This document shows, piece by piece, positions 7,053 through 13,225 of a stretch of DNA of 16,203 nt (the first letter of the stretch is position 1; each line of letters starts with the position of its first letter). The DNA is from an uncultured Lachnospiraceae bacterium (GTDB lineage: Bacteria > Bacillota > Clostridia > Lachnospirales > Lachnospiraceae): the NCBI GenBank assembly GCA_910586955.1, contig CAJUMM010000060.1, forward strand, positions 1-16,203, written 5' to 3'. A model generated the notes under the pieces. It was not told the DNA's origin. It did no database searches and was given only the letters and a program-made list of their open reading frames with translations. A program made the translations under genes and the position numbers.

Positions 7053-7484
7053 ATGAGATGGATGGGACTGGATTACGGTTCCAAGACGGTGGGAATCGCC
7101 ATCAGCGATCCCCTGGGTTTTACTGCCCAGCCGGTTGAGATTGTGAGGAGAAAGTCGGAGAATAAGCTGCGCCAGACCCTGGCGCGGATTGAAGAGCTGG
7201 TCCGGGAGTATCAGGTGACGGAGCTCGTGCTGGGATTTCCGAAAAATATGAATAATACCCTTGGAGAGCGGGCTTCCAAATCTCTGGAATTTAAGGAAAT
7301 GCTGGAGAAAAGGACAGGCCTGCCTGTTGTGATGTGGGACGAACGTTTGACTACGGTGGAGGCAAACCGTGCCATGGTGGAGGGCAGAGTCCGCAGGGAG
7401 GACAGGGGCAGATACGTGGACGCCATTGCGGCGGTTTTGATTCTGCAGGGATATCTGGATCGGATGGGAAACCTTAAGGAGTGA
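7053..7484 (+). CDS. ruvX: Holliday junction resolvase-like protein RuvX (YqgF family)
   Basis: A 143-residue RNase H-fold protein of the RuvX/YqgF family, implicated in Holliday junction resolution and, in some bacteria, pre-16S rRNA end processing. The N-terminal MRWMGLDYGSKTVGIAISD carries the first catalytic aspartate (Asp7). LGFPKNMNNTLGERA and WDERLTTVEANRAM are the conserved middle motifs, and VDAIAAVLILQ contains the last acidic residue. I prefer ATG 7053, with AGGAGC upstream, to the in-frame GTG at 7032 that would overlap ireB; the chosen N-terminus matches the family. It lies 13 bases after ireB and 3 bases before the DUF1292 gene. Confidence 0.95.
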   Translation: MRWMGLDYGSKTVGIAISDPLGFTAQPVEIVRRKSENKLRQTLARIEELVREYQVTELVLGFPKNMNNTLGERASKSLEFKEMLEKRTGLPVVMWDERLTTVEANRAMVEGRVRREDRGRYVDAIAAVLILQGYLDRMGNLKE

Positions 7485-7487
7485 AGA

Positions 7488-7748
7488 ATGGAAAAAATAG
7501 CGTTTACCCTGGAGGATACAAAGGAAGAAGTGGAATTTTTTGTACTGGAAGAGACGCGGCTTAACGGCAGGGACTATATTCTGGTAACGGATTCGGAACA
7601 GGGTGATGGAGAGGCGTTGATTTTGAAGGATTTATCACCGGATGGAGACAGCGACGCCGTTTACGAGATTGTGGAGGACGATCAGGAGCTGGAGGGAGTG
7701 CTTGGAATTTTCGAGCAGCTTCTGGAAGATGTGGAACTTACCCTTTGA
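7488..7748 (+). CDS. DUF1292 family protein (YrzB-like)
   Basis: An 86-residue acidic protein of the DUF1292 family, function unknown. Visible family traits are a small beta-rich N-terminus (EEVEFFVLEETRLNGRDYILV), an acidic core, and the C-terminal segment ELEGVLGIFEQLLED. It is positioned, as in most Firmicutes, directly after ruvX with three bases between them, so it is co-translated with it. GGAG in the preceding coding sequence serves as ribosome binding site. There is no signal peptide or membrane segment. Confidence 0.9.
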   Translation: MEKIAFTLEDTKEEVEFFVLEETRLNGRDYILVTDSEQGDGEALILKDLSPDGDSDAVYEIVEDDQELEGVLGIFEQLLEDVELTL

Positions 7749-7772
7749 GAGGGGAAAGGGCAGGTGGCGTCC

Positions 7773-8249
7773 ATGGCAGTTGGCCAGGAGGATTTTAAGA
7801 AAATACTGAAGGAAAAAGGACTGAAAGTAACCAGGCAGCGCCTGGTGGTTCTGGAAGTGCTTGCCGGAAACGCAGAGGAACACCTGACTGCGGAAGAAAT
7901 TTACGACAGAGTAAAAGCAGACAACCCGGATATCGGGCTGGCTACTGTTTATAGAACAGTCCAGCTGCTCTTAGAGCTGGAACTAATTGATCGGATCAGT
8001 CTGGATGACGGCTTTGTCCGCTATGAGATTGCGGACAGGAGAGAGAGAGAACGTCATCGGCATCATCATCTCATCTGCCTGAAGTGCGGAAGCGTTACCG
8101 CATTTCAGAGAGATATGCTGGAGGCGCTGGAGACGGGAGTGAAGACGGCGCTTGGTTTTCATGTAACCGATCATGAAGTGAAACTCTATGGTTTTTGCAG
8201 GGACTGTTTGGAGAAAAGAAAAGAAGAAAACCAGGAGGGAAAGATTTGA
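7773..8249 (+). CDS. Fur-family metal-responsive transcriptional regulator
   Basis: A 158-residue DNA-binding regulator of the Fur superfamily. The N-terminal winged helix (KEKGLKVTRQRLVVLEVL ... GLATVYRTVQLL) is followed by the dimerisation/metal domain with RHRHHHLICLKCG and GFCRDC; the CxxC pairs (Cys102/105 and Cys142/145) should hold structural zinc. Candidate regulatory ligands are His37, Glu85, His97 and His99. The position matching PerR Asp104 or Fur Glu108 is Ala110, so it is not a standard PerR. Whether it senses iron, zinc or oxidant is open. I took ATG 7773, with AGGTGG five bases upstream; an in-frame GTG at 7764 is an alternative. Its stop overlaps the start of rnj, so the two are translationally coupled. 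Confidence 0.88.
   Translation: MAVGQEDFKKILKEKGLKVTRQRLVVLEVLAGNAEEHLTAEEIYDRVKADNPDIGLATVYRTVQLLLELELIDRISLDDGFVRYEIADRRERERHRHHHLICLKCGSVTAFQRDMLEALETGVKTALGFHVTDHEVKLYGFCRDCLEKRKEENQEGKI
8233..8248 (+). promoter_or_regulatory. RBS and TTG start overlapping the fur-family stop
   Basis: AGGAGGGA (8233-8240) lies five bases before TTG 8246-8248. The TTG overlaps the TGA stop (8247-8249) of the regulator gene as TTGA. This decides the rnj start over an in-frame ATG at 8195 inside the regulator gene and suggests termination-reinitiation coupling. Confidence 0.8.
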
Positions 8250-9910
8250 GAAATATTAACAATTCAAAATTGCGTATCATTCCGTTAGGCGGATTGGAGC
8301 AAATCGGAATGAATATTACTGCCTTTGAGTTTGAAGACAGTATTATTGTTGTGGACTGCGGGCTGTCATTCCCGGAGGATGACATGCTGGGTATTGATCT
8401 GGTGATCCCGGATATTACGTATCTGCGGGATAATATCCAGAAGGTGAAAGGGTTTGTGATTACCCACGGCCATGAGGATCACATCGGGGCCTTGCCCTAT
8501 GTATTAAAAGAGATCAACGTGCCGGTTTACGCCACCAAGCTGACCATCGGCCTTATCGAGAATAAACTGCGGGAACATAATCTTTTGAACAATACCAAGC
8601 GGAAAGTGGTAAAGCATGGACAATCCATCAATCTGGGGGCTTTCCGGATCGAATTTATCAAGACCAACCACAGTATTGTGGATGCCTCTGCCTTGGCAAT
8701 ATACTCCCCGGCAGGGATTATCGTGCACACCGGGGACTTTAAGGTAGATTACACCCCGGTCTTCGGGGACGCCATTGATCTCCAGCGTTTTGGGGAGATT
8801 GGAAAGAAAGGGGTCTTAGCCCTGATGTGCGACAGCACCAATGCGGAGCGCCCCGGCTTTACCATGTCCGAGCGGACCGTGGGCAAGGTCTTTGACAATA
8901 TTATGTCGGAACATAAAAATTCCCGTATTATCATTGCCACCTTTGCCTCCAATGTGGACCGGGTGCAGCAGATTATCAATTCCGCCTACAAATACGGCCG
9001 CAAGGTAGTAGTAGAGGGGCGGAGCATGGTAAACGTCATTAAGACGGCGTCGGAGCTGGGCTACCTGAATGTGCCGGACAAGACCCTGATTGATATTGAG
9101 ATGATGAAAAATTATCCCGACGATCAGGTGGTGCTGATTACCACCGGAAGCCAGGGAGAGTCTATGGCGGCCCTGTCCCGGATTGCCGCCAGCCTGCACA
9201 AGAAAGTGCAGATTAAGCCGGGAGATACGGTGATTTTCAGCTCTAAGGCCATTCCGGGCAATGAGAAGGCCGTGTCCAAGGTGATCAATGAGCTTTCCAT
9301 GAAAGGGGCGGATGTGATTTTCCAGGATGCCCATGTGTCCGGCCACGCCTGCCAGGAGGAGATTAAGCTTCTCTATTCCCTGGTACATCCCAAGTATGCC
9401 ATTCCGGTCCACGGGGAGTACCGCCATTTAAAGGCCCAGGCGGATCTGGCCAAGAGCCTTGGGATTGCCAAAGAAAATATTTTCCTGCTCTCCTCCGGGG
9501 ATGTGCTGGAGCTGGGTGCGGACAGTGCGTCGGTGGTGAACCATGTGCATACAGGCGCTATTCTGGTAGACGGCCTGGGTGTGGGTGATGTGGGAAATAT
9601 TGTGCTGAGGGATAGACAGCATCTGGCAGAAGATGGTATTATGATAGTGGTTCTGACGCTGGAGAAATACAGCAATCAGCTATTAGCCGGGCCGGATATT
9701 GTATCCAGGGGCTTCGTGTATGTGCGGGAGTCCGAGGACCTTATGGGAGAGGCCAGGGCCGTGGTGGACAAGGCGGTAGGAGACTGCCTGGACCGGGGCG
9801 TGTCCGACTGGGGCAAGCTGAAAAATGTGATCAAAGACTCCTTGAGCGATTTTATCTGGAAGAAGACGAAGCGGGATCCCATGATTCTGCCGATTATCAT
9901 GGAAGTGTAG
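8246..9910 (+). CDS. rnj: Ribonuclease J
   Basis: RNase J is the metallo-beta-lactamase/beta-CASP 5'-3' exonuclease and endonuclease that governs mRNA decay and rRNA maturation in Firmicutes. The 554-residue protein starts with the usual KLRIIPLGGLEQIGMN and carries the zinc-binding HGHEDH motif (His74, His76, Asp78, His79), followed by NHSIVDASALAI, HTGDFKVD and the beta-CASP motifs around GSQGESMAALSRIA and VHGEYRHLKAQA. A C-terminal domain ends in IWKKTKRDPMILPIIMEV. Length is typical (about 555). The TTG start is set by the ribosome binding site at 8233-8240. Only one copy is in the window, so RNase J1 and J2 cannot be told apart here. It is the longest gene in the ireB operon. Confidence 0.97.
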   Translation: MRNINNSKLRIIPLGGLEQIGMNITAFEFEDSIIVVDCGLSFPEDDMLGIDLVIPDITYLRDNIQKVKGFVITHGHEDHIGALPYVLKEINVPVYATKLTIGLIENKLREHNLLNNTKRKVVKHGQSINLGAFRIEFIKTNHSIVDASALAIYSPAGIIVHTGDFKVDYTPVFGDAIDLQRFGEIGKKGVLALMCDSTNAERPGFTMSERTVGKVFDNIMSEHKNSRIIIATFASNVDRVQQIINSAYKYGRKVVVEGRSMVNVIKTASELGYLNVPDKTLIDIEMMKNYPDDQVVLITTGSQGESMAALSRIAASLHKKVQIKPGDTVIFSSKAIPGNEKAVSKVINELSMKGADVIFQDAHVSGHACQEEIKLLYSLVHPKYAIPVHGEYRHLKAQADLAKSLGIAKENIFLLSSGDVLELGADSASVVNHVHTGAILVDGLGVGDVGNIVLRDRQHLAEDGIMIVVLTLEKYSNQLLAGPDIVSRGFVYVRESEDLMGEARAVVDKAVGDCLDRGVSDWGKLKNVIKDSLSDFIWKKTKRDPMILPIIMEV

Positions 9911-9920
9911 GGGACAGAAG

Positions 9921-10310
9921 ATGAATACGAAGAAAGCAGCTTTAACAGTCTTGTCAATCGCATTGAAAATCGTTGTCTTGGCCTTGGTGGTTATGGGGAT
10001 TTACCGCCTGGCCGGCGTTGCCTTCGACTATGGCCACTCCGTATTTCAGGAGAAGGCGGTGGATCAGGCGCCGGGAAGGAGCATTACGGTGACCATCCAG
10101 GAGGGAGCTTCCAACCGTGAGATTGCGGAGCTGATGGAAGAAAACGGTTTGGTGGAAGACTGGAAGCTGTTTTATATCCAGATTCAGGTGTCCAAGTATG
10201 CCAAACGGCTGGAGCCCGGAACGTATACCCTCTCTACGGCTATGAAGCCCAGGGAAATGATGGCAGTCATATCCAGGGAGGGAGAGGAAAAGGAAGAGGA
10301 AGAAGAATAA
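9921..10310 (+). CDS. Short MltG/YceG-like membrane-anchored protein without catalytic domain
   Basis: A 129-residue protein with one hydrophobic segment (about residues 7-28, preceded by NTKK) and an extracytoplasmic region whose 54-117 part (ITVTIQEGASNREIAELMEENGLV ... LEPGTYTLSTAMKPREMMAVI) resembles the small LysM-like N-terminal domain of MltG (YceG) lytic transglycosylases. It ends in a glutamate-rich tail. The large catalytic YceG domain, with its essential glutamate, is absent and no remains of it occur before the next gene 21 bases on, so this is not a recent frameshift. Its place next to trmR matches yrrL (mltG) in B. subtilis. It probably sits at the cell surface and may bind glycan or division partners; enzymatic activity is not expected. 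Similarity is visual only. Confidence 0.7.
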   Translation: MNTKKAALTVLSIALKIVVLALVVMGIYRLAGVAFDYGHSVFQEKAVDQAPGRSITVTIQEGASNREIAELMEENGLVEDWKLFYIQIQVSKYAKRLEPGTYTLSTAMKPREMMAVISREGEEKEEEEE

Positions 10311-10331
10311 GGCTGGCAAGAGGATGTTTGC

Positions 10332-10982
10332 GTGATAGTAGAGGAACGGACGGCTGCCTACATCAATTCCCTTGATAGGGGCAACACGGATTTGTTAAAT
10401 GAGATAGAGGAAGAGGCGAAAAAGGCCCGGGTGCCGGTTATCCGCCGGGAGATGCAGAGTTTTTTGAAGACGCTGCTGGCAGCAAAGCAGCCCAAGGCCA
10501 TCCTGGAGGTGGGAACGGCCGTGGGCTTTTCTGCACTGCTTCTGTGCGAGTACGGGCATCCAGAGGCCCATATTACCACCATTGAGAAGTATGAGAAGCG
10601 GATTCCCCTAGCCAGGGAAAATTTCCGGCGGGCGGGAATGGAAGGAAGGATCACGCTGCTGGAGGGGGAGGCCAGGGAGCATCTTAAGGCTCTCAAGGGG
10701 CCTTTTGATTTTGTTTTCATGGATGCGGCCAAGGGCCAGTACCTTCATTTCCTGCCCCAGGTGCTGGGTCTCCTGGCCCCGGGGGGACTGCTGGTTTCGG
10801 ATAATGTACTTCAGGACGGGGATCTGATAGAGTCCCGTTTTGCGGTGGAGCGGCGCAACCGGACCATTCACAGCCGGATGCGGGAATATCTCTATGAGCT
10901 GACCCATCACCCGGAGCTTGTCACCTCGGTTCTGCCTTTGGGGGACGGAGTGACTTTGAGCGTGAAAAAGGAGGGCTTATGA
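10332..10982 (+). CDS. trmR: tRNA 5-hydroxyuridine methyltransferase TrmR (O-methyltransferase family)
   Basis: A 216-residue class I SAM-dependent O-methyltransferase. The family motifs are AILEVGTAVGFSALLL (SAM motif I, near 57-71), FVFMDAAKGQY and LLVSDNVLQDG, as in the catechol-O-methyltransferase-like group. By family and position (YrrM in B. subtilis) it should be TrmR, which methylates 5-hydroxyuridine at tRNA position 34 to 5-methoxyuridine. The next gene, a U32 peptidase homologue, belongs to the family that makes the 5-hydroxyuridine, which supports this reading. The start is GTG 10332, with AAGAGGA about seven bases upstream. Its stop overlaps the following ATG as ATGA. A different small-molecule O-methyltransferase remains possible. 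Confidence 0.85.
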   Translation: MIVEERTAAYINSLDRGNTDLLNEIEEEAKKARVPVIRREMQSFLKTLLAAKQPKAILEVGTAVGFSALLLCEYGHPEAHITTIEKYEKRIPLARENFRRAGMEGRITLLEGEAREHLKALKGPFDFVFMDAAKGQYLHFLPQVLGLLAPGGLLVSDNVLQDGDLIESRFAVERRNRTIHSRMREYLYELTHHPELVTSVLPLGDGVTLSVKKEGL

Positions 10983-12223
10983 AGAGACCGGAACTGTTAA
11001 TCCCGGCCAGCAGCCTGGAAGTGCTGAAAACTGCGGTAATTTTCGGAGCGGATGCAGTCTATATCGGCGGGGAGGCCTTCGGCCTCCGGGCAAAGGCCAG
11101 GAATTTTTCTCTGGAGGAAATGAAGGAAGGAATTGCTTTCGCCCATGCCCATGGGGTCAAAGTCTATGTGACGGCCAATATTCTGGCCCATAACCGGGAT
11201 CTGGAAGGGATACGGAGGTATTTTGGGGAACTTAAGGCCTTTGGGGAGTTCCGGCCGGATGCCCTGATTATTGCGGATCCGGGAGTTTTTCTTCTGGCGG
11301 GGGAGATCTGCCCGGAGATTGAGCGTCATATCAGCACCCAGGCCAACAATACCAACTATCTTACATACCGCTTCTGGAAGGACCAGGGGGCGAAGCGGGT
11401 GGTATCCGCCCGGGAGCTTTCCCTGGAGGAGCTGAGGGAACTGCGGGCCAACATCCCGGAGGACCTGGAGATTGAAACCTTTGTCCATGGGGCTATGTGT
11501 ATTTCCTATTCCGGCCGCTGCCTTTTAAGCAACTACTTTACAGGCAGGGATGCCAACCAGGGGGCCTGTACCCATCCCTGCCGCTGGAAATATGCGGTGG
11601 TGGAGGAGACAAGACCGGGAGAATATTTTCCGGTTTACGAGAATGACCGGGGCACATTTATTTTCAATTCCGGTGATCTCTGCATGATTGAGCATATCCC
11701 GGAGCTTTTGGAGATTGGGATTGACAGCATGAAGATTGAGGGCAGGATGAAGACGGCCCTCTATGTGGCCACAGTGGCCCGGACTTACCGGAAGGCCATC
11801 GATGACTGCCTGGAATCCAGGGAGAAGTATGAGAGGAATATGGACTGGTACCGGGAGCAGATTGCAGGCTGCACCTACCGGCCCTTTACTACGGGCTTCT
11901 TTTATGGAAGGCCCGACGAAACCATGCAGATTTACGGGGACAGCACCTACCGGAAGGATTACACCTATCTGGGACAGATTAGCGGCCTGGGAGACCGGGG
12001 AGGCTGCCGGATTGAACAGCGGAACAAGTTCTCCGTGGGAGAGGAGATCGAGATTATGAAGCCGGGGGGAGAGAATGTTTCCGCCCTGGTACAGGGAATC
12101 CGGGACGAAGACGGGACGCCTATGGAGAGTGCGCCCCATGCCAGGCAAAAGCTCTTGGTGGAGCTTTCCGCTCCGGCTATGCCCGGTGATATTCTGCGCA
12201 GGAGGGAGGCTGGGGCTCTATAA
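10979..12223 (+). CDS. U32 family peptidase-like protein, probable tRNA 5-hydroxyuridine synthesis protein TrhP
   Basis: A 414-residue member of peptidase family U32. The signature lies at about 166-181: ETFVHGAMCISYSGRC, followed by CTHPC, giving four conserved cysteines (174, 181, 197, 201) that in this family are thought to bind an Fe-S cluster. The N-terminus (RPELLIPASSLEVLKTAVIFGADAVYIGG) is the usual TIM-barrel-like start. Homologues YegQ/TrhP of E. coli and YrrN/YrrO of B. subtilis take part in 5-hydroxyuridine formation at U34 of tRNA rather than proteolysis, and trmR lies directly upstream with a 4-base overlap. B. subtilis has two tandem U32 genes; only one is seen here. It is the last gene before a strong terminator-like hairpin. 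Confidence 0.88.
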   Translation: MKRPELLIPASSLEVLKTAVIFGADAVYIGGEAFGLRAKARNFSLEEMKEGIAFAHAHGVKVYVTANILAHNRDLEGIRRYFGELKAFGEFRPDALIIADPGVFLLAGEICPEIERHISTQANNTNYLTYRFWKDQGAKRVVSARELSLEELRELRANIPEDLEIETFVHGAMCISYSGRCLLSNYFTGRDANQGACTHPCRWKYAVVEETRPGEYFPVYENDRGTFIFNSGDLCMIEHIPELLEIGIDSMKIEGRMKTALYVATVARTYRKAIDDCLESREKYERNMDWYREQIAGCTYRPFTTGFFYGRPDETMQIYGDSTYRKDYTYLGQISGLGDRGGCRIEQRNKFSVGEEIEIMKPGGENVSALVQGIRDEDGTPMESAPHARQKLLVELSAPAMPGDILRRREAGAL

Positions 12224-12297
12224 GCTTCTTCTGAAAAAGCATGTTTTACGTGTTTCCGGCTTTTTGGCATGTCAGGGCTTGTTGCAAAAAAAGAGGG

Positions 12298-12360
12298 AAA
12301 GGCACTTCTTTGGGGATCTTATCATAAGATAATATAAATCCACCAAAGAGGTGCCTTTTT
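12298..12360 (+). terminator. Long hairpin with T-tract: operon terminator that also contains the sigK RBS
   Basis: GGCACTTCTTTGG (12301-12313) pairs with CCAAAGAGGTGCC (12343-12355) through 13 bp with one G-U pair; flanking AAA (12298-12300) and TTT extend it. The 29-base loop contains a second perfect hairpin, ATCTTAT/ATAAGAT (12316-12330). TTTTT (12356-12360) follows the stem at once. The right arm is also the ribosome binding site of the next gene (AAAGAGGTG, 12345-12353), whose TTG start lies in the T-tract. Confidence 0.8.
12304..12331 (+). promoter_or_regulatory. Candidate sigma-K-type promoter inside the hairpin
   Basis: AC (12304-12305), 17 bases, then CATAAGATA (12323-12331) fits the Bacillus sigma-K consensus AC-N17-CATAnnnTA. 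An overlapping sigma-A-like pair, TTGGGG (12310-12315) and TATAAA (12333-12338) with 17-base spacing, is an alternative. Either would start RNA near 12338-12346, downstream of the hairpin's left arm. Pattern match only. Confidence 0.45.
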
Positions 12361-12976
12361 GAAGACTTTTCCGCAACCATTACCGGCGAATGAGGAGCAG
12401 TACTATTTGCAGAGGCTGAAAGAGGGCGATATTCAGGCACGCAATATCCTGGTGGAGCATAATCTCCGTCTCGTGGCCCATATCGTGAAGAAATACCAGG
12501 GCACGGAGGAGGAGATGGAAGATTTGATTTCCATAGGTACCATCGGCCTTATTAAGGCCGTTACCACCTTTGACAGTGAGAAAGGGCCGCGCCTTGCCAC
12601 TTATGCCGCCCGCTGTGTGGAGAATGAACTTCTGATGTTCTTCCGGGCCAAAAAGAAGACAGCCAGGGAAACTTCCTATTATGAGCCTATCGGTACCGAC
12701 AAAGAAGGGAACGAGATTCATCTGCTGGATATTATTGAGAGCAGCGAACGGGATGCTTTTTCCCAGATCAGCCTGAAATCCGACAGCCGGCGTCTGTATG
12801 AGCTTTTGGATCAAGTGCTGACGCCGAGAGAACAGAGGGTTTTGATTATGAGGTACGGGCTTTACAACGGAAAGGAATACACACAGCGGGAGATTGCAGC
12901 GCAGCTTGGGATTTCCCGTTCTTATATTAGCAGGATTGAGAAGAATGCCCTGCTGAAACTGAGAGAATATTTTTGA
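12359..12976 (+). CDS. sigK: RNA polymerase sporulation sigma factor SigK (no pro-sequence)
   Basis: A 205-residue sigma-70 family factor closely resembling SigK, the late mother-cell sigma of sporulation that drives coat and germination genes. Region 2 is clear (NLRLVAHIVKKY, EDLISIGTIGLIKAV, KLATYAARC-like GPRLATYAARCVENE), with PIGTDKEGNEI in region 3 and a C-terminal helix-turn-helix (about 175-195, TQREIAAQLGISRSYISRIEK). The protein begins MKTFPQPLP, aligning with the mature end of B. subtilis SigK just after its cleaved 20-residue pro-peptide, so no pro-sequence is present, as in Clostridioides difficile. The start is TTG 12359 with AAAGAGGTG five bases upstream. The gene is intact, without a skin-type insertion. 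A SigK paralogue with another role is possible. Confidence 0.88.
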   Translation: MKTFPQPLPANEEQYYLQRLKEGDIQARNILVEHNLRLVAHIVKKYQGTEEEMEDLISIGTIGLIKAVTTFDSEKGPRLATYAARCVENELLMFFRAKKKTARETSYYEPIGTDKEGNEIHLLDIIESSERDAFSQISLKSDSRRLYELLDQVLTPREQRVLIMRYGLYNGKEYTQREIAAQLGISRSYISRIEKNALLKLREYF

Positions 12977-13001
12977 TACGGCATTTATAGTAAAAAAGCT
13001 C

Positions 13002-13030
13002 TTGCATTTTTGGAAAACATCCCCTACAAT
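13002..13030 (+). promoter_or_regulatory. Putative sigma-A-type promoter of comM
   Basis: TTGCAT (13002-13007) and TACAAT (13025-13030) are 17 bases apart. The -10 box lies in the left arm of the palindrome at 13012-13107, and the transcript would carry a leader of nearly 190 bases before comM. Confidence 0.65.
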
Positions 13031-13107
13031 GGATATATCTAGAAAATCAGGTTCCGGTCCGGAATCAATTTTTCCCAATGAATAATACATTGTAAGGGAT
13101 GTTTTTC
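13012..13107. repeat. Nested imperfect palindrome between sigK and comM
   Basis: The outer arms AAAACATCCCCTACAATG (13014-13031) and CATTGTAAGGGATGTTTT (13088-13105) pair over 18 bp with one mismatch, extended to about 20 bp by outer bases. The 56-base interior holds a second hairpin, GGTTCCGG (13050-13057) with CCGGAATC (13059-13066). The right arm ends in TTTTT, so read from sigK it could terminate transcription. TGCAT occurs just outside both ends (13003-13007 and 13108-13112), which could be a chance match or a target duplication of a small palindromic element. Confidence 0.7.
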
Positions 13108-13199
13108 TGCATGCACGGTTTTTTGGCGCTGGCTTTTCTTCGGCGGATATAACAGCAGAGAGACTGTCTCTTTCAGGTAAAAGGAGCTTTCCGGGGATC

Positions 13200-13214
13200 T
13201 GCGGAACTGGAATA
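13200..13214. repeat. Third copy of the intergenic motif, ahead of comM
   Basis: TGCGGAACTGGAATA is identical to 1814-1828 before rsmE. In both places the motif abuts the ribosome binding site, 11-13 bases before the start codon. Confidence 0.7.
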
Positions 13215-13225
13215 GGAGGCAAAAT

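Noticed and set aside
9921..10331. Frameshifted full-length mltG
   Set aside because: The stop is followed within 21 bases by trmR with its own ribosome binding site, so no space or remnant for a catalytic domain exists.
11525..12148. A 207-codon minus-strand open frame inside the U32 gene, and similar ones at 1692-2378 and 8816-9427
   Set aside because: All lie opposite conserved coding sequence and have low-complexity, motif-free translations.
12224..12296. Possible small RNA or second terminator after the U32 gene
   Set aside because: Only weak, short complementarity and no T-tract; nothing recognisable beyond the strong hairpin that follows.
13110..13199. Possible riboswitch in the long comM leader
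   Set aside because: The only structure seen is a small palindrome (13159-13171) and I recognise no known riboswitch or T-box core.
12380..13222. A 280-codon minus-strand open frame across sigK and the sigK-comM gap
   Set aside because: It is antisense to a conserved sigma factor, shows no family motifs and lacks a convincing ribosome binding site; its end in the gap covers the palindrome rather than a gene.
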